NCBI GenBank assembly: GCA_033764095.1
Contig: JANRJF010000205.1
Span: 1-50,989 of the forward strand
DNA: 50,989 bases
Reading direction: 5' to 3'
DNA from: JBDTMT01 sp033764095
GTDB lineage: Bacteria; Desulfobacterota; Binatia; HRBIN30; CADEER01
Of the stretch, positions 1-7,089 are shown piece after piece. The notes beneath the pieces were generated by a model. That model made no database searches and had not been told where the DNA came from. It saw only the letters and a program-made list of their open reading frames with translations. Every line of letters starts with the position of its first letter. Position 1 is the first letter of the stretch. A program made the translations under genes and the position numbers.

Positions 1-141
1 CTCAGCGTCATTCCGGTGGTGCTGCTGGCCCTGGCGCTGATGCGCGTCCGCATCATGCGCATCGGCGGCCGCCAATGGGCGGTGCCACAGGAGTGGGGCG
101 CGGCGGAGCTGCGCGCCTGGCAGCAGCAGCGCGGCGGTTGA
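1..141 (+). CDS. C-terminal fragment of a membrane protein (5' end outside window)
   Basis: Frame 1 is open from the first base to the TGA at 139-141 and gives 46 residues. It starts with a hydrophobic run (LSVIPVVLLALALM) that looks like the end of a transmembrane helix. A short basic, Trp/Gln-rich tail follows (RVRIMRIGG, ending WQQQRGG) and would lie in the cytoplasm under the positive-inside rule. The family cannot be recognised from this tail. The codon use is the same GC-rich type as the rest of the window. Confidence 0.55.
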   Translation, partial: LSVIPVVLLALALMRVRIMRIGGRQWAVPQEWGAAELRAWQQQRGG

Positions 142-151
142 TCGCCAGGTC

Positions 152-232
152 TGCGCACGGAGCCGCGGCGGCGCGGAGCGCCGCAGAGAACTTCCTGTTC
201 ACACTCGCGGTGCCTCCGTGGTCCATGTGAAC
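152..232. repeat. Degenerate intergenic inverted repeat
   Basis: The 198-base gap before the next gene contains CGGAG/CAGAGAAC words on the left and CGGTGCCTCCGTGGTCCATG on the right. These can pair weakly around 195-205. The words resemble the CACGGAG/CTCCGTG type of tandem-arm hairpin, but the element is decayed. Assignment to the hairpin family described elsewhere in this window is tentative. Confidence 0.3.
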
Positions 233-339
233 GATCACCCCGGGCGGCGTCTGGGCGGTTTGCAAACTCGCGCAGCTCGTACGTAGGTTTCGAGACAGCG
301 CCGCGGGCGATCGGCGCGCACACATCAGGGGGGTTTCCA

Positions 340-2925
340 ATGCCGCGATTCATGTCCGCCGCACTGGCCGCGCTGCTCGTCGGCCTCGCGTCGCTTGCCG
401 CAGTCGATGCCGCCGATGCGCAGGGCGTCTGTCCGGGCGACTGCAATCGCGACGACGAGGTACGGGTCAACGAGCTGGTCGGCGGCGTGAATCAGGCACT
501 CGGCGCGGCGGGCGACTGTGCCGCCTTCGACAGCAACGACGATGGCGCGGTGGCGATCAACGAGCTGATCGCGGCGGTCAACGCGGCGCTCGACGGGTGC
601 GGGGGGTACATCCGCATCATCACGCCGACGCATCGCCTGGCGGTGCAGGCCGGCACCGTGGCGGTCGAGATCCTGCTGCCGACCGGCACGCTCGGCGACC
701 ACGTCGAGATCGAGCTCGACCAGGTCGACGTGACCGACCAATTCACGATCACGGATCTCACCGCGACCGCCACGCTGCTCGACGTGGCGCCGGGGCGGCA
801 CCAGCTGACCGCAGCCGTCACCGGCCTCACCGGGACGACCCTCCTGTTCACCGCGGTGGCGCTCGACAATCCCGACGAGTGCGAGGTGCTCAACCAGGCG
901 CACTGCCTGCTGCCGTATCCGTCGTCGCGCTTCCTGGTACCCGACGCGGGCACCGCGACCGGCGTGCGCGTCCACATTCCCGACGTCGGCTTGCCGCAGG
1001 GCAAGGGCACGCCGGTGACCGCCGAATACCTGAACGAGCTCGACGGCTTCAGCCCGACCGTGCAGATCCTCATGCACTTCCCGGCCGGCGTCGATCTCGC
1101 GGCGAGCGAGGCGTCGCGCCTGCTGCCGGCGGGCTGCTGCGAACAGCCGGCCGGCCCGCCGTGGACCGATACCCGCACCTATGACGGACGTTCGCTCGAT
1201 GCCGACAGTCCATCGGTGCTGCTCGACCTGACCAGCAACACGCGCGTGCTGCACTGGTTGGAGCCCGACGCGCGCGCCGACGGCAATCCCGCTCGCCAGA
1301 CGTTGATCATGCGCCCCGGCGCCAGTCTGGTACCAGGCCATCGCTACGCCGTCGCGATGCGCGACCTGCGTGCCACCGACGGCCAGCCGGTGGTGGCGGA
1401 GCCCGCCTTCGCGCTGTTCCGCGACCGGCAGGCGAGCAACATCGCCGCCATCGAGTCGCGCCGCGCCGCGATGGAGGCGCTGTTCGACGCCCTGCAGGCC
1501 AATGGCATCGCGCGCGACGAGTTGGTGCTGGCGTTCGACTTCGTCGTGCAGAGCGAGAACCAGCTCACCCGCCAGATGCTGTCGATGCGCGACCAGGCGT
1601 TCGCCCTGCTCGCGCAAGCCGAGGCGGATCCCGAGGCCAAGCCGTTCACCGTCAGCAAGGTCGAGGAGCACGACTGCGGTGTCGCCGGCACCGCCACCTG
1701 GCGCGATGTCAGCGGCACCTTCCGCGCGCCGCTGTTCCTGACCGCCAGTCCGGACGGTCCCGGCGCCCCGCAGCTCAACGTCGACGCCGACGACGTCCCG
1801 GTGCAGAACGGCTTCTACGACGCCGTCTTCAGCGTCGCGATCCCCTGCGGCGCGCTGCAGGACGACGCGCCGCCGCCGCACCCGATCGTGCTCGGCCACG
1901 GCCTGTTCGGCACCGGCGCGCAGATGACCCGCTTCGTGCCGGCGCTCGCCAACGCGGTGGTGCCGTGGAACTACATCGCCGGGGCCACCGACTGGCGTGG
2001 CCTCTCGGCGCCGGATCTCGGCTTCGTCGCCGGCGAGATCATCGGTCTCGGCGAGAGCAAGCTGCACCAGTTCCCGGCCCTCCCCGACCGCCTGCGCCAG
2101 GGCATGCTCAATACGTTGGTGCTGGGGCGGATGATGAAGCGCGGCCTGTTCAACCGCGACGCGGCGTTCCAGCGCGCCGGCGGGGCCGGCGTGTTCCCCG
2201 GTCCCGAGAGCGAGATGTACTACTACGGCATCAGCCTCGGCGGCATCATGGGCACCTGGTTCTCCGCCCTGACTCCCGACGTCGAGCGCTTCGGAGTGGA
2301 CGTGCCGGCGATCAACTTCTCCTGCCTGCTGCAGCGCTCGACCCAGTTCAGCTCCTACGACACGCTGCTCGACGGCATCGGCATCAGCGATCCGCTCGAC
2401 AAGCTGCTCGGCCTGCAGCTGCTGCACGAGCTGTGGGTGAGCGCCGAGCCGGCCGGCTACGCGCGCCACATCACCGGCGATCCGCTGCCCGGCTCGGGCG
2501 AGGCGAAGCGCATCCTGATGACCCCGGCCTGGCTCGACAAGCAGGTGTCCAACCAATGCAGCGAGATCGCGGCGCGCACGCTGCAGCTCGCCAACCTGGC
2601 GCCCGGCTCGCTGCAGCGCGGCCTGCAGGGCATTCCCGACGTCGACGGTCCGCTGGCGAGCGCCTACGTCATGTACGACAGCGGCGCCTTCGACCTCTTC
2701 AACCCCGCGCACGCGCCGTTCATTCCGCCGCTCGCCAACCAGATCCCGAGCGCGAAGTGCGATCCGCACGGCGCCCGTCCCGCCATCCCGGCCGGCATCC
2801 GCCAACTCGTCAACTTCCTGCGGCCCGACGGCCAGGTGGAGAACTTCTGCAACGGCGACTGCGACGCCGGCGACCCCAGCGAGATCGCCGGCGGCGCGGC
2901 GACGCCGTGTGATCCGCTGAAGTGA
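340..2925 (+). CDS. Exported EF-hand (dockerin-like) protein with alpha/beta-hydrolase domain
   Basis: 861 residues. A signal peptide (about 1-28, hydrophobic core AALAALLVGLASLA) precedes a paired EF-hand, dockerin-like module at 31-87. Its calcium-loop acidic residues fall at D34/N36/D38 and D64/N66/D68, and Cys31, 35, 60 and 87 probably close it. A beta-rich region follows. From about residue 510 there is an alpha/beta-hydrolase fold with an oxyanion-hole HGLFG (H520) and the nucleophile elbow GISLGG (Ser632). The protein is probably an exported lipase or esterase with calcium-stabilised N-terminal modules; the substrate is unknown. The start is supported by AGGGGGG just upstream of ATG 340. 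The stop is followed at once by a repeat hairpin. A second exported protein in the window (20090-21148) carries the same module at its C-terminus. Confidence 0.8.
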   Translation: MPRFMSAALAALLVGLASLAAVDAADAQGVCPGDCNRDDEVRVNELVGGVNQALGAAGDCAAFDSNDDGAVAINELIAAVNAALDGCGGYIRIITPTHRLAVQAGTVAVEILLPTGTLGDHVEIELDQVDVTDQFTITDLTATATLLDVAPGRHQLTAAVTGLTGTTLLFTAVALDNPDECEVLNQAHCLLPYPSSRFLVPDAGTATGVRVHIPDVGLPQGKGTPVTAEYLNELDGFSPTVQILMHFPAGVDLAASEASRLLPAGCCEQPAGPPWTDTRTYDGRSLDADSPSVLLDLTSNTRVLHWLEPDARADGNPARQTLIMRPGASLVPGHRYAVAMRDLRATDGQPVVAEPAFALFRDRQASNIAAIESRRAAMEALFDALQANGIARDELVLAFDFVVQSENQLTRQMLSMRDQAFALLAQAEADPEAKPFTVSKVEEHDCGVAGTATWRDVSGTFRAPLFLTASPDGPGAPQLNVDADDVPVQNGFYDAVFSVAIPCGALQDDAPPPHPIVLGHGLFGTGAQMTRFVPALANAVVPWNYIAGATDWRGLSAPDLGFVAGEIIGLGESKLHQFPALPDRLRQGMLNTLVLGRMMKRGLFNRDAAFQRAGGAGVFPGPESEMYYYGISLGGIMGTWFSALTPDVERFGVDVPAINFSCLLQRSTQFSSYDTLLDGIGISDPLDKLLGLQLLHELWVSAEPAGYARHITGDPLPGSGEAKRILMTPAWLDKQVSNQCSEIAARTLQLANLAPGSLQRGLQGIPDVDGPLASAYVMYDSGAFDLFNPAHAPFIPPLANQIPSAKCDPHGARPAIPAGIRQLVNFLRPDGQVENFCNGDCDAGDPSEIAGGAATPCDPLK

Positions 2926-3007
2926 CCGGTGCGCCGGCGCGCCGGTATGCCGGTTACCGGTGGGACCCTTTCCCACCGGTAACCGGCGCACTGGCTCACC
3001 GGCGCAC
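2924..3007. repeat. Tandem-word hairpin, CCGGTG type
   Basis: The core is a perfect 17-bp inverted repeat: GCCGGTTACCGGTGGGA at 2949-2965, loop CCCTT, complement at 2971-2987. It is flanked by further CCGGTGCGCCGG / CACTGGCTCACCGG words. The element begins inside the TGA stop of the hydrolase gene (2923-2925) and lies before an aldehyde dehydrogenase in the same direction. No T-tract follows, so if it terminates transcription it is not a classical intrinsic terminator. Confidence 0.85.
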
Positions 3008-3069
3008 AGCGAGGTTGCGCCTCCCCTCGGGACTCGCCTACGCTCGTCGAACCCAAGGGAGGGCGTTCC

Positions 3070-4581
3070 ATGCAAGCTGCCGCGTCGCAGTCGACGCACC
3101 CCGGCGTCGCGCCGGAAGTGCGGGAATTCGTCAGCCGCCGTCGCCGCCTGTTGATCGACGGCGAATGGGTGGAGGCCGCCTCGGGCGAGACCTTCACCAC
3201 CGAGGATCCGGCCACCGAGGCGCCGCTCGCCGAAGTGCCGGCGGGCGACAAAGAGGACATCGACCGCGCCGTGCGCGCCGCGCGCCGCGCCCTGGAGCAG
3301 GGGCCGTGGGCGAAGACGACGCCGTCCGAGCGCGGCCGCATGCTGTGGAAGCTCGCCGATCTGATCGAGCAGCACGGCGAGGAGTTCGCGCAGCTGGAGA
3401 CGCTCGACAACGGCAAGCCGCTCACCGTCGCGCGCGCCGCCGACATCCCGCTGGTCGTCGACCACTTCCGCTACTACGCCGGCTGGGCGACCAAGGTGGA
3501 GGGCGAGACCATCCCGGTGTCGGTGCCGGGCATGCTGTGCCAGACGGTGCGCGAGCCGGTCGGCGTCGTCGGCCAGATCATCCCGTGGAACTTCCCGCTG
3601 TTGATGGCGGCGTGGAAGCTCGGCGTCGCGCTCGCCTGCGGCAACACGGTGGTGCTGAAGCCGGCCGAGCAGACGCCGCTGTCGGCGCTGCGGCTCGGTG
3701 AGCTGTTCGACGCGGCCGGGTTCCCCCCCGGCGTGGTGAACATCGTCACCGGCTTCGGCGAGACCGCCGGCGCGGCGCTGGTGGCGCATCCCGACGTCGA
3801 CAAGATCGCCTTCACCGGTTCGACCGAGGTCGGCAAGATCATCATGCGCGGCGCCGCCGACACGGTGAAGCGCGTCTCGCTGGAGCTCGGCGGCAAGTCG
3901 CCGAACGTCATCTACGCCGACGCCGACCTCGACCAGGCGGCGGAAGGCGCCGCGTCGGCGATCTACTTCAACCACGGCCAGTGCTGCTGCGCCGGCTCAC
4001 GGCTGTTCATCGAGCACAAGGCCTACGACCGCGTGCTCGACAAGCTGGTCGGCTACTCGGAGAAGATCCAGCTCGGCCCGGGCATGGATCCGGCGACGCA
4101 GATGGGTCCGCTGGTGTCGGGCGAGCAGTTCCAGCGCGTCACCGGCCTGGTCGGTTCCGGCCGCCAGGAGGGCGCCCGTCTCGCCACCGGCGGCGGGCGG
4201 CCGGACAAGTTCAAGAAGGGCCACTTCGTCGCGCCGACCGTCTTCACCGACGTGAAGCCGGACATGCGCATCGTCCGCGAGGAGATCTTCGGCCCGGTGG
4301 TCTGCGCGGTGCCGTTCAAGGACACCGACGACATCGTCGCCGCCGGCAACGACACCACCTACGGCCTCGCCGCCGCGGTGTGGACGCGCGACGTCGGCCG
4401 CGCCCATCGCCTCGCCCGCTCGCTCAAGGCGGGCACGGTGTGGATCAACTGCTACAACGTCTTCGATGCCGCCGCGCCGTTCGGCGGCTACCGCCAGTCC
4501 GGCTTCGGCCGCGAAATGGGCAAGGCCGCGCTCGAGCTCTACACGCAGATCAAGACGGTGTGGATCAACGCCGGCACGTGA
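3070..4581 (+). CDS. NAD(P)+-dependent aldehyde dehydrogenase (ALDH1/2-like)
   Basis: 503 residues, the usual length for the family. It oxidises an aldehyde to the carboxylate in the cytoplasm. The Rossmann/cofactor region includes IPWNFPLLMAAWKL and FTGSTEVGK. The catalytic base is Glu272 in LELGGKSPN, and the nucleophile is Cys306 in GQCCCAGSR, the triple-Cys form typical of the ALDH1/2 group. The C-terminal EEIFGPVV and FGGYRQSGFGRE motifs are intact. A strong ribosome site (AGGGAGG) lies 7-8 bases before ATG 3070. The gene is flanked by repeat hairpins on both sides and is convergent with bolA. The aldehyde cannot be deduced; two more ALDHs lie at 43735 and 49304. Confidence 0.93.
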   Translation: MQAAASQSTHPGVAPEVREFVSRRRRLLIDGEWVEAASGETFTTEDPATEAPLAEVPAGDKEDIDRAVRAARRALEQGPWAKTTPSERGRMLWKLADLIEQHGEEFAQLETLDNGKPLTVARAADIPLVVDHFRYYAGWATKVEGETIPVSVPGMLCQTVREPVGVVGQIIPWNFPLLMAAWKLGVALACGNTVVLKPAEQTPLSALRLGELFDAAGFPPGVVNIVTGFGETAGAALVAHPDVDKIAFTGSTEVGKIIMRGAADTVKRVSLELGGKSPNVIYADADLDQAAEGAASAIYFNHGQCCCAGSRLFIEHKAYDRVLDKLVGYSEKIQLGPGMDPATQMGPLVSGEQFQRVTGLVGSGRQEGARLATGGGRPDKFKKGHFVAPTVFTDVKPDMRIVREEIFGPVVCAVPFKDTDDIVAAGNDTTYGLAAAVWTRDVGRAHRLARSLKAGTVWINCYNVFDAAAPFGGYRQSGFGREMGKAALELYTQIKTVWINAGT

Positions 4582-4586
4582 TTGAT

Positions 4587-4672
4587 GCGGTGAGCCGGTG
4601 AGCCGGTGGGCCGGTGAGCCTGAAGCGGCTCCGCCCACCGGCTCACTGGCTCACCGGCTCACTGGCCCACTC
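4587..4672. repeat. Tandem-word hairpin, CCGGTGAG type, between convergent genes
   Basis: The left arm (4587-4620) is built of GGTGAGCC-type words with a period of 8. The right arm (4633-4672) is the complementary series, CACCGGCTCACTGGCTCACC. The loop is about 12 bases. The element fills the gap between the ALDH stop (4581) and the bolA stop (4673), so it could act as a bidirectional transcription end. Confidence 0.85.
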
Positions 4673-4933
4673 TCACGGCACGCGCGTCTTCAACCGGTCG
4701 ATCGCGTGCACCGGCGCGTGGTCGCCGGCCATCAGCTCCTTGATCGCGCCGTAGACCACCTGCTGCTGCTGCACCATCGACTTGCCGGCGAATACCGGCG
4801 AGACGACGTCGAGCTGGTAGTGGCCGGGGCTGTTGGCCGTCGCGGTCACTTGCGCGTCGGGAATCGCGGCGACGATCGCCTCGTGCAACGCGGCGCAAAT
4901 GGCTTCGGGTGAGCCTGCGAGTGGGATGGCCAT
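4673..4933 (-). CDS. bolA: BolA/IbaG-family protein
   Basis: 86 residues, matching the small BolA fold. The diagnostic stretch HYQLDVVSPVFAGKSMVQQQ (with the F-x-G-K-S loop), followed by the ELMAGDHAPVHAI region, is clear. BolA proteins bind CGFS-type monothiol glutaredoxins and help in Fe-S or iron handling. Here the next gene upstream on the same strand encodes exactly such a glutaredoxin, which supports the assignment. ATG 4933 has GGAGGGC upstream. About 110 bases containing a hairpin separate the two genes, so they may be only partly co-transcribed. Confidence 0.9.
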   Translation of the reverse strand: MAIPLAGSPEAICAALHEAIVAAIPDAQVTATANSPGHYQLDVVSPVFAGKSMVQQQQVVYGAIKELMAGDHAPVHAIDRLKTRVP

Positions 4934-4952
4934 GCGCCCTCCAGTGCGAAGT

Positions 4953-5034
4953 GTTGACGTGCTGAAGCCCTGACGTGCTGACGTGTCGAGCCCGGCTACG
5001 TCGGCATCTCAGCACGTCCACACGTCAGCACGCA
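4953..5034. repeat. Tandem-word hairpin, GACGTGCT type
   Basis: The left arm repeats TGACGTGCTGA-like words (4955-4985). The right arm repeats the complement, TCAGCACGTCCACACGTCAGC (5008-5033). The architecture matches the CCGGTG elements but the word is different. It lies between the glutaredoxin fusion gene and bolA, which run in the same (minus) direction. Confidence 0.8.
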
Positions 5035-5042
5035 GTTCGTCC

Positions 5043-5966
5043 TCAGTACCGCGGCACGCTCCCGTCGACGTCGCGCGACCACGCGTCGATGCCGCCGGCC
5101 ATGTTGTGCACGTTGGTGAAGCCTTTGCTGCGGAAGTGCTCGGCGGCGGCCTGGCTGCGGCCGCCGTGGTGGCAGTGCAGCACCAGCATGGTGTCCTTCG
5201 GCAGCTTCTCGATCTCGGCGGCGATGCGCTGGTCGACCAGCGTGGTGCCGGCAATTGCGGCGATTTCGCGCTCCTCCGGCGTGCGCACGTCGAGGAACTG
5301 GAACGCAGTGCCGTTGTCGATCAGCTGTTTCACCTCGGCCGGCGTGATCTGCTTCACCTCGCCGGGCAGGTTGGGGTTGTCGATCTTGAAGGCGGCGCCG
5401 GTGGCCGACTCGACCACGTCGATGGTGACGCCGTCGGCGCGCTCGGCGCTGGAGACGTCCAGGCACACGTCGATGCCGTTGGCCTGGCTGACGACGTCGT
5501 GATCGCCGCGCGGCGCCAGGCCCATCGAGGCGTTGAAGCGCGCGTCGATGGTCAGCTTCAGGTCCTTGCCGGGCGAGCGGTCGAGGTATTCCTTGATGCG
5601 CTTGGCGGCGGCGTCGGTGATGTGGACGGTGGGGATCTTGCGTTCGGGAACCGCCAGGCCGAGCTTCTCGTGCAGCTCGCCGGTCGCGTAGAGCTCGGTG
5701 ACGATGTCGCAGCCGCCGACGAACTCGCCCTTCAGGTAGAGCTGCGGGATGGTCGGCCAGGAGGAGTACTCCTTGATGCCGTCGCGGATGTCCGGGTCGG
5801 ACAGCACGTCGACCGTGGCATAGTCGTCGAGCAGGCTGTCGAGCATCTGCACGACCTTGCCGGAGAATCCGCATTGCGGCATCGCGCGGTTGCCCTTCAT
5901 GAACAGCACCACGTCGTTGTCGCGGATCGCGCTTTCGATACGATCCTTTGTCTGTGCGTCCAGCAT
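5043..5966 (-). CDS. Fusion: CGFS monothiol glutaredoxin, A-type-carrier-like domain, rhodanese
   Basis: 307 residues from ATG 5966, which has GGGAGGT upstream; a GTG 48 bases earlier lacks a ribosome site. Domain 1 (about 1-104) is a Grx4/GrxD-type monothiol glutaredoxin with PQCGFS (Cys32), TIPQLYLKGEFVGG and CDI. Domain 2 (about 108-205) resembles the HesB/IscA fold (ITDAAAKRIKEYL, and FKIDNPN at its end) but lacks the usual three cluster cysteines. Domain 3 (207-307) is a rhodanese with LDVRTPEE and active-site CHHGGRS (Cys265). The neighbouring bolA supports a role in Fe-S or sulfur trafficking in the cytoplasm. Rhodanese would carry persulfide sulfur; whether the middle domain binds metal is doubtful. 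Confidence 0.88.
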   Translation of the reverse strand: MLDAQTKDRIESAIRDNDVVLFMKGNRAMPQCGFSGKVVQMLDSLLDDYATVDVLSDPDIRDGIKEYSSWPTIPQLYLKGEFVGGCDIVTELYATGELHEKLGLAVPERKIPTVHITDAAAKRIKEYLDRSPGKDLKLTIDARFNASMGLAPRGDHDVVSQANGIDVCLDVSSAERADGVTIDVVESATGAAFKIDNPNLPGEVKQITPAEVKQLIDNGTAFQFLDVRTPEEREIAAIAGTTLVDQRIAAEIEKLPKDTMLVLHCHHGGRSQAAAEHFRSKGFTNVHNMAGGIDAWSRDVDGSVPRY

Positions 5967-6151
5967 GCTTGGTCTACCTCCCAGGAGTGTCGGGAAGTGA
6001 AACGGATTCCCCACGGGTTCGCAACGGGGGTGGTGGAGTTAGGCCGCGGCGGGTCCGCGGGTCGACAGCGGCGGGGGGCTTAGGGGTCAGGGGGGTGGCT
6101 GGTAGAGGGGCAGCGTTGGCCGAGAACGGATAACGGCCACAGCAGATCGTC

Positions 6152-7069
6152 ATGCCCGAACTGCCCGACGTCACCATCTACCTCGAAGCGCTGGCGGCGC
6201 GCGTCCTCGACCAGCCGCTGGAGAAGGTGCGGCTGGCGAGCCCGTTCGTGCTGCGCACGGTCGAGCCGCCGCTCGGCGCCGTCGCGGGGCGGCGCGTGCT
6301 CGGCCTGCGCCGGCTCGGCAAGCGGCTGGTGTTCGAGCTGGAGGACGAGCTCTTCCTGGTCATCCACCTGATGGTGGCCGGGCGCCTGCGCTGGGAGAAG
6401 CGCGGCGCCAAGCCGCCCGGCAAACTCGGCTTGGCGGCGTTCGACTTCCCCTCCGGCACGCTGCTGCTCACCGAGGCGAGCCCGAAGAAGCGCGCCGCGC
6501 TGCACGTCGTGCGCGGACGCGCGGCGCTGGCGGCGCACGATCCGGGCGGGCTCGAGCCGCTGCAGGCGAGCGCCGGCGAGTTCGCCGCGGCCCTACGCCT
6601 GGAGCGCCACACGCTCAAGCGCGCGCTCACCGATCCGCACCTGCTGAGCGGTATCGGCAACGCCTACTCGGACGAGATCCTGCACGCCGCCCGGCTCTCG
6701 CCGGTGCAGCTCACCAGCGGGCTCGACGACGCCGACCTCGCCAACCTGTACGCCGCCACGCAACGCGTGCTGCGCCACTGGACCGAGCGTCTGCGCGCCG
6801 ACTTTGCCGGCCGCTTCCCCGCTGCCGGCGAGATCACCGCCTTCCGCCCCGACTTCGCCGTGCATGGCAAGTTCGGCCAGCCCTGCCCGGTGTGCGCCAC
6901 GCCGGTGCAGCGCATCCGCTACGCCGACAACGAAACCAACTACTGCCCGACCTGTCAGACCGGCGGCCGCCTGCTCGCCGACCGCTCGCTGTCGCGCCTG
7001 CTCAAGCAGGACTGGCCGAAGTCGCTCGACGAGCTGGAGGCGCGGCTCGATTCGCGGCGCAAACCGTGA
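6152..7069 (+). CDS. mutM: Formamidopyrimidine-DNA glycosylase (MutM/Fpg/Nei family)
   Basis: 305 residues. The N-terminus MPELPDVTIYLE gives the catalytic Pro (after Met removal) and adjacent Glu used for Schiff-base chemistry and beta-elimination at damaged bases. Lys57 (LGKRLV) matches the conserved lysine of the family. The helix-two-turn-helix is seen as LLSGIGNAYSDEIL (about 165-180). The C-terminus has a zinc finger, CPVC...CPTC (about 247-270), followed by a 35-residue extension. DNA repair in the cytoplasm. The family is firm; the choice between Fpg-type (8-oxoG) and Nei-type specificity is not. It is convergent with egtB, with only 20 bp between. Confidence 0.9.
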   Translation: MPELPDVTIYLEALAARVLDQPLEKVRLASPFVLRTVEPPLGAVAGRRVLGLRRLGKRLVFELEDELFLVIHLMVAGRLRWEKRGAKPPGKLGLAAFDFPSGTLLLTEASPKKRAALHVVRGRAALAAHDPGGLEPLQASAGEFAAALRLERHTLKRALTDPHLLSGIGNAYSDEILHAARLSPVQLTSGLDDADLANLYAATQRVLRHWTERLRADFAGRFPAAGEITAFRPDFAVHGKFGQPCPVCATPVQRIRYADNETNYCPTCQTGGRLLADRSLSRLLKQDWPKSLDELEARLDSRRKP

Positions 7070-7089
7070 GCGCGGTACGACACGACGCG

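Noticed and set aside
2949..2987. Classical intrinsic terminator after the hydrolase gene
   Set aside because: A perfect stem exists but no T-tract follows and flanking words extend the structure. It is listed as a repeat instead.
325..3975. Very long open frame (1216 codons) antisense to the exported hydrolase and first ALDH
   Set aside because: It is rich in Arg, Gly, Ala, Val, Leu and Gln with no domain, and mirrors two well-recognised genes. Long antisense frames are expected at this GC content.
4587..4672. CRISPR-like array
   Set aside because: The words are 8 bases, tandem without spacers and arranged as two complementary arms; no cas gene is present.
5967..6014. Longer GTG start for the glutaredoxin fusion
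   Set aside because: Adds 16 residues with no ribosome site upstream. ATG 5966 has GGGAGGT and gives the expected glutaredoxin start.
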